Source of the DNA: VRUE01 sp963703175 | GTDB lineage: Bacteria > Actinomycetota > Thermoleophilia > Solirubrobacterales > 70-9 | Assembly (NCBI GenBank): GCA_963703175.1 | Contig: OY969794.1 | Coordinates: 1,240,001 to 1,304,000 of the forward strand | Length of the DNA stretch: 64,000 bases | Direction of reading: 5' to 3' | In this document: positions 11,102 to 19,487 of the stretch, one piece after another | Position numbering within the stretch: the first letter of the stretch is position 1 | Layout of the letters: each line of letters begins with the position of its first letter | Translations under genes and position numbers: made by a program | The notes under the pieces: generated by a model | Databases searched by the model: none | The model's input: the letters and a program-made list of their open reading frames with translations, nothing else | Told to the model about the DNA's origin: nothing

Positions 11102-13933
11102 CTGCTCGAGCAGGAAGACGAACGACTCGTAGCGCTCGCCGGTAGCGCGGGCGAGGCCGATCTCGCAGGTGCGGTTGCTGGAGAGGCATGCATCGAAATG
11201 ACGACCGGCCAGCTCGGCGGCCTGGTCGGCGGTCGCCGCTGCAGTCAGCTCCGGGTGCGAGATGCCACGGTCGCCTGCGAAGCCGCAGCAGGTCGCCGAC
11301 GGGGCGACGTAGACATCCTCGGCCAGGGCGTCGGCAAGCGAGCGCAGCCGGGGGGCGAGCCCCATCTGGCGCGTTGCGCAGGTCGGGTGGACGGTCGCAG
11401 AGCCGACCTTGCGAGCGATCTGCAGCCGCGGCAGCAGCCGGTCGTGCGCCCAGGCGACCGAGTCGAGGGTGGTCAGCCCGGCGAGACGCTCGGCGTTCGT
11501 CTCGCTGAGCACACCCTCGCCGGGCTCTGCGATCGCGTGGGTGCAGGAGGCCGCATCGATCACGATTGGAAGCTCGCCCTCGCCGCTCCAGCGCCAGAGG
11601 CGCTCGACCATCTCGTTCGCCTTATGCCGATGGGCGTCGCCGAAGCCTTTCGAGCCCCAGGGCAGGCCGCAGCAAGAGCCCGACACGTCCTCGGGAATCC
11701 AAACTGGCAACCCGGCCCGCGCCGACAACTCGACCAAGGCCCCAGCCAAACCCCGCCGACGGGCCGATTTCCCACCTATTTCGTGGGTTTTAGGCCCGTC
11801 GGCCGCGGTTCCGAAGATGCGGTTGGTGCAGCTTGGGACGTAAACGGCGCTCGCGCCCTGGCGCGGGGTCGCCGGCAGCTTTCCGGGTGCTGAAGGGGGA
11901 AGCGCCGCGCCGCGCTTGGTGCGGCGCGCCAGCGGGCCGCCGACCCGCAGCGCCGCGCGCGAAGCTTTTTCCACGCTGCCCCAACTCTTCGCGCCGCGCA
12001 GAGCCAACTTTTCTGCGCGCGGCGAATGGTGCTCGGCGCGCAGCTCTTTGACCAGCTCACCCGTGTCGATGCCGAGCGGGCAGGCGAGGCGGCAGGATCC
12101 GTCGGCGGCACAGGTATCGAGCCCGTCGTACTCGTACTCCTCCTCCAATACTTTCGACAGCGGCGAGCCCTCTGGCTGGCGGGCGATCTCGCGGCGCAGC
12201 ACGATCCGTTGCCGTGGCGTCGTCGTCAGGTTGCGACTGGGACAGACCGGCTCGCAGAAACCGCACTCGACGCAGGTCGTCGCCGACTCCTCGATCTCCG
12301 GCGTCGTTTTCAAATTGCGCAGGTGAGCGCCGGGGTCGCGGTTGAGCACCACGCCTGGGGCGAGCACGCCGCCAGGGTCGGCGAGCTGCTTCACACGCCA
12401 CATCAGCTCGGTCGCCTTCTGCCCCCACTCGCGCTCGACGTAGGGCGCCATGTTGATTCCGGTGCCGTGCTCGGCCTTGAGCGAGCCGTCGTACTTGCCG
12501 ACGATCAGCTCGACCAGCTTCGCCATGAAGGACTCGTAGCGCTCGAGGTCCTCCTGCTTGGCGAAGTCGGGGGTGAGCATGAAGTGCAGGTTTCCGGCGG
12601 AGGCGTGGCCGGCGACGCCGGGCAGGAAGCCGTGCTCGCCGAGCAGGGCCTGCAGGTCACGGGCGCCCTCGGCGATCCGCTCGGGCGGCACGCAGACGTC
12701 CTCGACGATCAGCGCCGTCCCCGGCGGCCGCACCCGGCCGACCAGGCCGTGCAGCCCCTCGCGGACGCGCCAGGCGAGCTCGATCTCCTCGGCGTCGCGG
12801 CTGAACTCGATCGGGCGGATCGTCTCGTGGGCGGTGAGGATCTCACCTGCCCTGGCGACGTAGGGTTCCAGCCCGGCTTCACTCTCAGCGCCGAACTCGA
12901 GCAGCAGCACCGCCGACTCGGGGGGCAGCTCCTTCCACTCCTCCGGGGCGCCGACCATGTTGTAGGCGGCGACGATCAGCGCCGGGGCGACCATCAGCTC
13001 GACCGCGGTGGCGCCCGAGTCGACCAGGTCGCGGACTGGGGCGATCGCGGCGTCGATGCCGGGGAAGTGGATCCAGGCAGTCGTCGTGTGGGCGGGCAGC
13101 GGCACCGTCTCGAAGACGGCCTCGGCGACAAAGCCAAGGGTGCCCTCCGAGCCGACCAGGAGGCGGCGGAAGATCTCCAGCGGCTCGTCGGCGTCGAGGA
13201 AGGCGCAGAGCCGGTAGCCGGTCGTGTTCTTGATCGCGAACTTGCGCCGGATGCGCTCGCTCAGCTCGGCGTCGGCGCGGATCTCGTCGCGGATCGCGGC
13301 AAGGCCGGCGGCCAGCTCGGGCTCCGCCGCGGCAAAGCGCTCGGCGGCGCCGGAGGCGGCGGTGTCGATCGTCGTCCCGGAGGGCAGGACGAAGGTCAGC
13401 GAGCGAAGGGTCGAGTAAGAGTCTTTGGTGACACCGCAACGCATCCCGCCGGAGTTGTTGGCGATCACCCCGCCGACCGTGGCGATGTCGGTGCTGGCTG
13501 GATCGGGACCGAGCTTGCGCCCGTGCGGGGCGAGGACTCGGTTGGCGTGGCCGAGCAAGGTGCCTGGTTTGACACGAGCCCGAGCGCCGTCGTCCTCGAC
13601 AGCCACTCCACCGAAGTGACGCCGCACGTCGACCAGGATGCCGTCGCCCTGGCCTTGGCCGTTGAGGCTGGTGCCGCCGCCACGGAAGACGACGGGGATG
13701 TCGTTGTCGCGTCCGTAGGCGAGGGTCTTGCCAACGTCGTTCGCCTCACGCGCCATCACCACCGCCTGCGGCAGCAGTCGGTAGGGACTGGCGTCGGAGG
13801 CGTAACGGACGATGTCGCTGGCGCGAGCCAACACGCGGTCGGCGCCGAGCAGCGCTTCGAGCTCGTCGCGCAGCGGCTGGGCGGCTCCCCCCGCGAGCGA
13901 CTCAGGAGCGCGGTCGGGGGCGGCGACGGTCAT
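11087..13933 (-). CDS. FAD-binding oxidoreductase fused to Fe-S/CCG module (D-2-hydroxyacid dehydrogenase type)
   Basis: A 948-residue fusion of a GlcD/Dld-like flavoprotein and a GlcF-like Fe-S protein. An FAD_binding_4 domain (about residues 30-190, VVFRGGGTSLNGQGQGDG) is followed by a FAD oxidase C-terminal domain (about 250-520). Two ferredoxin-type cysteine clusters follow (CVECGFCEPVCPS near 600 and CAADGSCRLACPLG near 655), then paired CCG domains (CCGLPWGSKGFG, CCGFAGDRG). The family oxidises 2-hydroxyacids such as D-lactate and passes electrons to the respiratory chain. Start at ATG 13933, 13 bases after the benzoylformate decarboxylase gene. That context raises the possibility of an aromatic substrate such as mandelate. 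Confidence 0.87.
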   Translation of the reverse strand: MTVAAPDRAPESLAGGAAQPLRDELEALLGADRVLARASDIVRYASDASPYRLLPQAVVMAREANDVGKTLAYGRDNDIPVVFRGGGTSLNGQGQGDGILVDVRRHFGGVAVEDDGARARVKPGTLLGHANRVLAPHGRKLGPDPASTDIATVGGVIANNSGGMRCGVTKDSYSTLRSLTFVLPSGTTIDTAASGAAERFAAAEPELAAGLAAIRDEIRADAELSERIRRKFAIKNTTGYRLCAFLDADEPLEIFRRLLVGSEGTLGFVAEAVFETVPLPAHTTTAWIHFPGIDAAIAPVRDLVDSGATAVELMVAPALIVAAYNMVGAPEEWKELPPESAVLLLEFGAESEAGLEPYVARAGEILTAHETIRPIEFSRDAEEIELAWRVREGLHGLVGRVRPPGTALIVEDVCVPPERIAEGARDLQALLGEHGFLPGVAGHASAGNLHFMLTPDFAKQEDLERYESFMAKLVELIVGKYDGSLKAEHGTGINMAPYVEREWGQKATELMWRVKQLADPGGVLAPGVVLNRDPGAHLRNLKTTPEIEESATTCVECGFCEPVCPSRNLTTTPRQRIVLRREIARQPEGSPLSKVLEEEYEYDGLDTCAADGSCRLACPLGIDTGELVKELRAEHHSPRAEKLALRGAKSWGSVEKASRAALRVGGPLARRTKRGAALPPSAPGKLPATPRQGASAVYVPSCTNRIFGTAADGPKTHEIGGKSARRRGLAGALVELSARAGLPVWIPEDVSGSCCGLPWGSKGFGDAHRHKANEMVERLWRWSGEGELPIVIDAASCTHAIAEPGEGVLSETNAERLAGLTTLDSVAWAHDRLLPRLQIARKVGSATVHPTCATRQMGLAPRLRSLADALAEDVYVAPSATCCGFAGDRGISHPELTAAATADQAAELAGRHFDACLSSNRTCEIGLARATGERYESFVFLLEQLTRG

Positions 13934-13946
13934 GTCGCAAATTCTC

Positions 13947-15545
13947 CTAGAAAAGGGACATTCCCGGCTGAACCGGGACTTCGACCAGCTCCGGCCGCGA
14001 AGAGGCCAGTGCTTTGGCGAGCGCGTCGCGGACCTCGTCGCGCCCGCTTGCAACCTGGGTCGAGACGCCGTAGCCGACAGCGACGGCCGCAACGTCGAGC
14101 GCCGGCAAGTCGAGTCCGGGCGCGTCCGCGACCGACTCGACTTCGGCGAACCACTTGAGGATCGCGTACTCGGAGTTGCGCAGGACGAGAAAGGTGACCG
14201 GCACGTCGTAGGCGACGGCGCTCCAGAAGGCGCTGACCGCATACTGCACGGAGCCCTCGCCGATCACGCAGACGACCGGGCGGTCCGGCTGGGCGAGCTG
14301 CACGCCGACCGCAGCGGGGAGGCCGAAGCCGAGACCGCCGCCGGCGCTGAAGTAGTAGCTGCCGGGCTGGGAGAGGCGCAACTGGTTGCGCAACGCCAGG
14401 GTGCTGGAGGGCGACTCGAGCACGACGATGCCGTCCTCGGGGAAAACCTCAGCAAGGGCCGAGTGCACAGTGGAGGAATTGAGCGGATCCTCGGCGGGGA
14501 TTTCGCTCGGCCCCGGGTTCGGCTCGGGCACCGAGCGCGAGGACTCGGGCACCGCCTCCAAGAGCGCCTCCAGGGTCAGCTTTACGTCGGCGACGATCGC
14601 GTCGCCCATCGGCGCCCGGGCAGCCTCGTCGGGATCGCTGGTGACCGCGACGAGCTTCGCCCCCTCGGGCAGCAGCGGCCCCGGAATGTAGGGGTAGTAA
14701 GGGAAGACCGAGCTGCCGGCGACGAGGATCAAGTCGTGCCCCTCCAGCGTCTGAGCGACCGGGCCGATCGCCGGCGGCAGCACGCCGCGGAAGTTGGGAT
14801 GCCCCTCGGGGAAGCCGAGTTTGCCGCCGCCCGGCGCCGGCGTCGCCCAGACCGGCAGGCGCTGGCGCTCGGCCAGCGCCACAGCCGCGTCCCAGCCACC
14901 GCTGGCGTCGATGTCGGGGCCGGCGACGAAGACGGGGTTGGCGGCCGACTCGAGCAGCTCGGCCAGGGCGCGCACTGCCTCCGGATCGGCGACGGTGCGG
15001 CCGGTCACCCGGCGCCCGATCGCCTCCCGAACGTCGGCCTCGTCGACCTCGGCATACCAGTCGTCCATCGGCAGTGAGACAAAGACGGGCCCCTGCGGCG
15101 GCAACGAGGCGAGGTGGGCGCCATGGGCGAGGGCGAGCGGCACGTCCTCAGCCCGCGGCGGCTCGTAGGCCCACTTGACCAGCGGGTGCGGCATACGGAT
15201 CGCGTCGCGGTTGGTCAGGTTCGCCTGCAGGGTCATCTGCGCCCGCGTCTGCTGGCCGGCGGTGACCAGCAGCGGCGTGTGGTTTGCCTGCGCGTTGAAG
15301 ATCGCCCCCATCGCGTTGCCGACCCCCGGCGCGGTGTGCAGGTTGGCAATCGCGGTACGACCCGAGGCCTGCGCGTAGCCGTCGGCCATCCCGACCACGA
15401 CCGCCTCGTGCAGACCGAGCACGAAGCGGAAATCGCCGGGGAAGTCGGCGAGCATCGGCAGCTCGGTCGACCCGGGGTTGCCGAAGATCGTCGTCATCCC
15501 CTGGGTGCGGAAGAAGTCGAAGCTGGCGTCGCGCACGGTCGGCAT
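13947..15545 (-). CDS. mdlC: Benzoylformate decarboxylase-like thiamine diphosphate enzyme
   Basis: A 532-residue ThDP-dependent decarboxylase. The N-terminal Pyr domain has TIFGNPGSTELPMLADF and LGLHEAVVVGMADGYAQASG (catalytic Glu in LHEA). A central Rossmann domain follows, and then the C-terminal PP domain with GEGSVQYAVSAFWSAVAY, a variant of the GDG-N metal/ThDP motif. The opening and HEA region match benzoylformate decarboxylase more closely than acetolactate synthase. Known family role: benzoylformate to benzaldehyde plus CO2. It is the first gene of a two-gene operon with the FAD/Fe-S oxidase. Together they could convert an aryl-2-hydroxyacid to an aldehyde; substrate is inferred. Confidence 0.8.
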   Translation of the reverse strand: MPTVRDASFDFFRTQGMTTIFGNPGSTELPMLADFPGDFRFVLGLHEAVVVGMADGYAQASGRTAIANLHTAPGVGNAMGAIFNAQANHTPLLVTAGQQTRAQMTLQANLTNRDAIRMPHPLVKWAYEPPRAEDVPLALAHGAHLASLPPQGPVFVSLPMDDWYAEVDEADVREAIGRRVTGRTVADPEAVRALAELLESAANPVFVAGPDIDASGGWDAAVALAERQRLPVWATPAPGGGKLGFPEGHPNFRGVLPPAIGPVAQTLEGHDLILVAGSSVFPYYPYIPGPLLPEGAKLVAVTSDPDEAARAPMGDAIVADVKLTLEALLEAVPESSRSVPEPNPGPSEIPAEDPLNSSTVHSALAEVFPEDGIVVLESPSSTLALRNQLRLSQPGSYYFSAGGGLGFGLPAAVGVQLAQPDRPVVCVIGEGSVQYAVSAFWSAVAYDVPVTFLVLRNSEYAILKWFAEVESVADAPGLDLPALDVAAVAVGYGVSTQVASGRDEVRDALAKALASSRPELVEVPVQPGMSLF

Positions 15546-15620
15546 GCCGGGGACCCTAATCCACCACCCGCATCGCGGGGCTCAAGCGAGGCGGGGGAGG
15601 CTGTCGATAAGGGCCGGGAC

Positions 15621-16364
15621 GTGCCAGGGACTTTCGACAAACCCCGGCGGATTCGCCGCCATCTCGCAACGCTCGCGCTCGCCGCAGCAGCCCTCCTTGC
15701 CTGCTGGGCAGCAGCGCCGGCAAGCGCAGCGCCACTCTCCACCCAGCTCGTCTACGCCCCGGGGGAAATAGTCCCGGTGCCGGCTGCGATCCCACACGAA
15801 GAGGGCGACATGGTCGACCGCCGGATCCTGCCGGACCTGCGCTGGATCGCCAAACGCTTCCCGATCTTCGTCACCGATGGCTACTCGGGGCCACTGCCCA
15901 GCGGCGAACACGTCGGCTGCAACAACTGCCACGTCAGGAACTCCGACCACTACAACGGGCTCGCCGTCGACGTCGTTCCCCTCGATGGCTCCAACAAATG
16001 CGACGCCAGTTGGGCGCCGATTACCCGCCTCGCCCACTGGGCCGAGCCAGTCCAGAGCCGCCCCCGCGCACCTTTCCGCTGGGTCGGCTACGACGGCGAT
16101 GCCGGCCATGGCTGCGGCAACCATCTCCACCTCTCCTGGGAACACGCAGCGGCACCGATGTTCCAACTGGCCGAATGGGTGGAAGTCTTCCCGGTTGGCA
16201 ACCAGGAAATGGCCAAACAGCCACAGCCAACCACCCCGCCGTCTGGCGTCAAGCCACCGAAGGGCCCGCAGGGCGGCAGCGAGGCCGAACCCGCCAACGA
16301 ACCCGGACCGCGCGGGGGCATCTCCGTCGTCCAGTCCGGCGGGGTGTCGGCGCAGGGTGACTAG
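15621..16364 (+). CDS. Secreted M15-like (VanY/LAS-type) metallopeptidase domain protein
   Basis: A 247-residue exported protein. Start set at GTG 15621, with AAGGG upstream, giving a basic N-region and the hydrophobic signal LATLALAAAALLACWAA cut after ASA. The mature protein carries SDHYNGLAVDVVP (His and Asp of the SxHxxGxAxD zinc motif) and GNHLHLSW (the HxH motif), the hallmark of D-Ala-D-Ala carboxypeptidase-like M15/LAS enzymes. Extra cysteines (GCNNCH) suggest a disulfide. The C-terminus is a Pro/Gly-rich tail. It probably acts on peptidoglycan, which is inferred from the fold. The stop codon touches a palindromic repeat. Confidence 0.72.
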   Translation: MPGTFDKPRRIRRHLATLALAAAALLACWAAAPASAAPLSTQLVYAPGEIVPVPAAIPHEEGDMVDRRILPDLRWIAKRFPIFVTDGYSGPLPSGEHVGCNNCHVRNSDHYNGLAVDVVPLDGSNKCDASWAPITRLAHWAEPVQSRPRAPFRWVGYDGDAGHGCGNHLHLSWEHAAAPMFQLAEWVEVFPVGNQEMAKQPQPTTPPSGVKPPKGPQGGSEAEPANEPGPRGGISVVQSGGVSAQGD

Positions 16365-16474
16365 AACCCATCCGGCAGGGGTTCCACTTAACTTTTTCTG
16401 AAGACAGCACAAAGCCGTCCGAGATTGCCGCCGCAGAAAAAGTACAAGACGTTCCACCCCTACCGGATGGGTTC
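16364..16474. repeat. Nested palindromic element, family B copy 1
   Basis: A 111-base imperfect hairpin whose outer arms GAACCCATCCGG (16364-16375) and CCGGATGGGTTC (16463-16474) are perfectly complementary. It continues inward as GGCAGGGGTTCC and ACTTTTTCTG pairing with CAGAAAAAGT and a CCACCCCTACC side. The core is nearly identical to the element at 45498-45610, but the outer arms differ in sequence while staying self-complementary. It begins at the last base of the peptidase stop codon and ends five bases before the lipoprotein start. Confidence 0.85.
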
Positions 16475-16479
16475 GTAGG

Positions 16480-16959
16480 ATGCAGCGCATGCGTCGCCCC
16501 CTGCTGATTTCCTTCGTCGCCAGCTTGATCGTCCTGGGTGGTTGTGGTGGGCCCGACGACTCGACTCCGGTCGCTTGCCTTGAAGGCGCTCCGGCCTACC
16601 TTCGCGCGCTCGGGGATGCGCCGGGAGATGTCGAGCTGGCCGGCTCGACGCCGATCTCCGACTGCCTTGCCGAGAACCAGGCCGGCGGCGACCTTGCCAC
16701 CGTCGGCGCCGCGATGCTGCGTGCGGCGACCAAGCTCAATGCCGAGGCGCGTGCCAAGCCCGGTGGCACGGCAAACCTGCAGCTCGGCTACCTACTCGGC
16801 GCTGCCCAGAGCGGTGCCGACGGCACCGAAGGAATCCACGACGAGCTCGTCCGCCGCCTCTCCGCCGCCGCCCGCTACAGCCCCGACAATCAGCCGCTCC
16901 CCGCCACTTTCCTCGACGCCTACCAACGCGGCTTCGACGCTGGCTCGGCGCGCGGCTAA
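16480..16959 (+). CDS. Small lipoprotein of unknown function
   Basis: A 159-residue protein (156 if the second ATG at 16489, with AGGA upstream, is used). The N-terminus has a short basic region, a hydrophobic stretch and the lipobox LGGC, followed by GGPDDSTPVACLEG. It should be lipid-anchored on the outer face of the membrane. The rest is alanine-rich and helical with no recognised domain; it ends ALDAYQRGFDAGSARG-like (DAYQRGFDAGSARG). It is convergent with the DUF2149 gene, whose stop is ten bases away. Confidence 0.72.
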   Translation: MQRMRRPLLISFVASLIVLGGCGGPDDSTPVACLEGAPAYLRALGDAPGDVELAGSTPISDCLAENQAGGDLATVGAAMLRAATKLNAEARAKPGGTANLQLGYLLGAAQSGADGTEGIHDELVRRLSAAARYSPDNQPLPATFLDAYQRGFDAGSARG

Positions 16960-16968
16960 CTCAGGTTC

Positions 16969-17271
16969 TCAACGCGGCGAGACGATCACCAGGCGACCGT
17001 CGGCGAGCCGGTAGGCGGTGCCGACCGGTCTTCCCCTCCCCTTCGCCTGTCGCTCTTGCGCCGGCTCCGGCAGGACGCGGACGTGCGCATCGTCAGCGGC
17101 GGAGCGTTGCTGGATTTGACCGCTGCCGGGATTGACGGTAAGGGTCAGACCAGCGATCAGGAAGGCGACCGCGAGGACGATTCCGATGTCGAACAGGTTG
17201 ACCAACCCGTCGAGGGGATCGCCCGCGTTCTCGGCGATCTTGCCGTGGCGACCGAGCCCGATCCTGCTCAC
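16969..17271 (-). CDS. DUF2149-like single-pass membrane protein of the channel module
   Basis: A 100-residue protein. The N-terminal NAGDPLDGLVNLFDIGIVLA and the following hydrophobic segment to about residue 44 give one membrane helix; a basic soluble tail follows. The PLDGLVNLFD opening matches my knowledge of DUF2149, a family usually found beside MotA/TolQ/ExbB proteins and, in archaea, beside CobN-type chelatases. Its topology is that of an ExbD/TolR-like partner. It starts on GTG 17271, one base after the stop of the ExbB-like gene, as the last gene of a cobalamin-riboswitch operon. Confidence 0.7.
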   Translation of the reverse strand: MSRIGLGRHGKIAENAGDPLDGLVNLFDIGIVLAVAFLIAGLTLTVNPGSGQIQQRSAADDAHVRVLPEPAQERQAKGRGRPVGTAYRLADGRLVIVSPR

Positions 17272-17272
17272 G

Positions 17273-17935
17273 TCAGCGGCTCCAACTCTGCGCCAGGGCC
17301 TGACCCTGGACAGCGGGAGTTAGCGGACCAGGTGGCGGCGCCCCGACCGCCTGCTCAAGCGCAGCGAGGTCCTCGGTGTACATCCGCGTGCGGGCCAAGG
17401 TCAGGGAGAAGGCGACGGTGCCGACGAGTAGTCCGACCACCGTGGCGCCGAAAGCATCGCGAAGGTTTTCGGCCAAGGAGGCGACGTCGCCGTTACCCAG
17501 CGCGGCCAGCCCCGGCGCGAGCGGGATCAGGGTGCCCATCAGCCCAATCGCCGGTCCCGCCCGGACCAACAGACGCGTGCGGTCGAGCCTACGCTGCACC
17601 GTGAGCTCATAGCGGGCCAGAACGCGCTCGGTTGCCACCGGCCGATCGGTGGCGTGGGCCGCGACGGCAAGCGCAGTCAGCGCTTCCGCGGCGACCGCAC
17701 CCGGGGCACTGTAGGCGTAGTGGGAGGCCTGGGCGGGATCGGCGATCGCGCGCTCGGTCAGCTCACCCAAATCGACCCCCCGGGCCCGTATCCGCCGCCG
17801 CCATAGCTCCGCGCCGAAGCGTCCGAGCTCGACCGCGCAGAGCAGCAGGATCAGCACCGCGGCGATCAGGACCGGGACGCGCAGAGCCGTCGCGATGTCC
17901 GCCAGCGCGTCGCCGAGATCGATCGCGGCGGTCAA
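17273..17935 (-). CDS. MotA/TolQ/ExbB-type proton channel protein
   Basis: A 220-residue membrane protein. It has an N-terminal hydrophobic segment (VPVLIAAVLILLLCAVELG), a cytoplasmic middle, and two C-terminal helices around GPAIGLMGTLIPLAPGLAAL and FGATVVGLLVGTVAFSLTLAR. The GxxxGxxGTLxP pattern and second TVVGLLVG helix are the ExbB/TolQ/MotA signature of proton-driven stator units. The start is a TTG at 17935, whose last bases overlap the upstream stop as TTGA. Upstream in-frame ATG codons would read through the preceding gene. Its partner is the DUF2149 protein immediately downstream. It probably energises the toroid proteins encoded upstream. Confidence 0.8.
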   Translation of the reverse strand: MTAAIDLGDALADIATALRVPVLIAAVLILLLCAVELGRFGAELWRRRIRARGVDLGELTERAIADPAQASHYAYSAPGAVAAEALTALAVAAHATDRPVATERVLARYELTVQRRLDRTRLLVRAGPAIGLMGTLIPLAPGLAALGNGDVASLAENLRDAFGATVVGLLVGTVAFSLTLARTRMYTEDLAALEQAVGAPPPGPLTPAVQGQALAQSWSR

Positions 17936-19482
17936 GCGAAGGCCTCCCCGTGCCGGCGCTCCAGCTGCGAACCGCCAAGGCCCAGCAGCAGTGCGGCGGC
18001 GGCAATTGAGATCGCCGTCCACGGCGTTCCGTTGTCGCTGGCCCCGGCGCCATGCAGGCCGGGCGCGCCGAATCCAGCTGCCCCGCCGCCGACCAGAGTG
18101 CCGGTAATTTCGTCACCGCTGCCCTTGCGCTTGCCCGCGTGATTCAAGGCTGCGGCCGGACCCGCCTCGCCAGAGCCCCCGATTACCCGGTCCCGATCTG
18201 GCCGGCGACGATCAGCGTCGGGCCCTTGGGCTTCAGACGTCGCGGTGCCGGTGGGCTGCGTGGAATTCTCGCCGCGCCTGGTCTCGCTGTGGTTTCGCAC
18301 TTGCGCCCGACGACTGTGGAGCACCCGTGCACCCCCCGGCGTCTTGCCCCTGCTCTGCGGTTTGGGGCGACTAAACAAAGGCGCGCCGCGGCCGCCGCCC
18401 CCGGCGATCACGCCGCTGCCCGATTGAGTTCCTTCGCCCTGACCCAGTTGCGGGGGCGTCGTCGGCGGCTTTTTCGCACAGGGCGAGGCCGGGATCGGCC
18501 AGGTCTGTCCGGCGAAGGCCGGCGCGACGTAAGCGGTCATCCAGACACCGTTCAAGTCCTGGCTTGCCTTCCAGCGGATGTGCCCATCGGGTTGCTGGAG
18601 AGAGGCCATGTAGGAGAGCGGGTCGTTTCCTCCATTGATCCAGGGTTCGGCTTCGGGATCCTGTTCAGCAGCCCAGATGCCCTGTACCGCCCAGGCGGTC
18701 GAGGCCACGTTCGATTCCGACTCACCGGGGAACTCGGGGAAACCGCCGTCCGGGTTCTGCATGTCGCGCAGGTACTGGAGGCCCTTCTGCTCGGCTTCCG
18801 TACCGGGCCTGCCGGCCGCGCGCAGCGCCTGGATCGCAGCGCCGGTCATGTCAGCTTCGGTGCGGCCGCCCTTGACTTCGAACGACCAGCCGCCGTCTTC
18901 GTCCTGCTCGCCGATCAGCCAGTCCGCGGCACGCTGGATCGCCGCCTGCGCCGCGGGCTCCTGCACCGGGGCGAGAGCGACGATCGCAAAGATCGTGTCG
19001 TTGATTTCGCCGCGACCGCCCGGCACGTAGGGGAAGGAGTCGTTGTCTTTCCGCGCCCGCGCAAGGATTTCGCCGACCAGGTCATAGCCGGCGAAGCTGT
19101 GCGGATCGGCTCCGGAAGCGTTGACCACCATCAGTTCGCGCTCGAAGGCAGTCGTCGGGATCTTCGGCCAGGGGATCTCTTCTTCGAGGCCTTTGTGGAA
19201 GTGATTGACCAAGAAGCCGTAGGCATCGGTGCCGCCTGGCCTCGCCTGACATTGAGGGTTGATGCCGGCTGCGGCCAGCGCCAGCGCCACCCAGGCGCTG
19301 AAGCCCTGCCCCGATTCTTTGCCCGAATCGCCGCCGAAGCCCCCGTCGAGGTTCTGCGCTTCCTGCAGGTAACGGATCGTGCTGTCAAGCCGCGCCCGGT
19401 TGGCCGGGTTCGGCGCTGCAGCCAGTGCCGAACCCGCAGCCAGCAGAGAGCACAGCGCGAGGATCGCGACAAGGCGGCGCAT
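17932..19482 (-). CDS. Membrane-anchored prenyltransferase/squalene-cyclase-like alpha-toroid protein
   Basis: A 516-residue exported protein with signal peptide (residues 1-21, cleavage after ALA). An alpha-toroid of about 300 residues contains PTR repeats (QNLDGGFGGDS, DEDGGWSFEVKGG, QNPDGGFPEFPGE) and TEADMTGAAIQALRAAG, shared with the two riboswitch-controlled paralogues. It lacks a clear C-terminal DUF4430 domain. A long Gly/Arg/Pro-rich low-complexity linker (about 345-485) leads to one C-terminal transmembrane helix (WTAISIAAAALLLGLGG). Second gene of the operon, five bases after the first and four-base overlap with the channel gene. Inferred role: surface component that receives a corrinoid or corrinoid-protein. 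Confidence 0.75.
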   Translation of the reverse strand: MRRLVAILALCSLLAAGSALAAAPNPANRARLDSTIRYLQEAQNLDGGFGGDSGKESGQGFSAWVALALAAAGINPQCQARPGGTDAYGFLVNHFHKGLEEEIPWPKIPTTAFERELMVVNASGADPHSFAGYDLVGEILARARKDNDSFPYVPGGRGEINDTIFAIVALAPVQEPAAQAAIQRAADWLIGEQDEDGGWSFEVKGGRTEADMTGAAIQALRAAGRPGTEAEQKGLQYLRDMQNPDGGFPEFPGESESNVASTAWAVQGIWAAEQDPEAEPWINGGNDPLSYMASLQQPDGHIRWKASQDLNGVWMTAYVAPAFAGQTWPIPASPCAKKPPTTPPQLGQGEGTQSGSGVIAGGGGRGAPLFSRPKPQSRGKTPGGARVLHSRRAQVRNHSETRRGENSTQPTGTATSEAQGPDADRRRPDRDRVIGGSGEAGPAAALNHAGKRKGSGDEITGTLVGGGAAGFGAPGLHGAGASDNGTPWTAISIAAAALLLGLGGSQLERRHGEAFA

Positions 19483-19487
19483 GGCCT

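Noticed and set aside
12026..14158. A 710-codon open frame on the plus strand
   Set aside because: It is antisense to the FAD/Fe-S oxidase, Val/Asp/Gly-rich shadow sequence, with no start context or family motif.
15114..15620. N-terminal extension of the M15-like peptidase
   Set aside because: The long upstream frame is antisense to benzoylformate decarboxylase; the signal peptide and ribosome site support the GTG at 15621.
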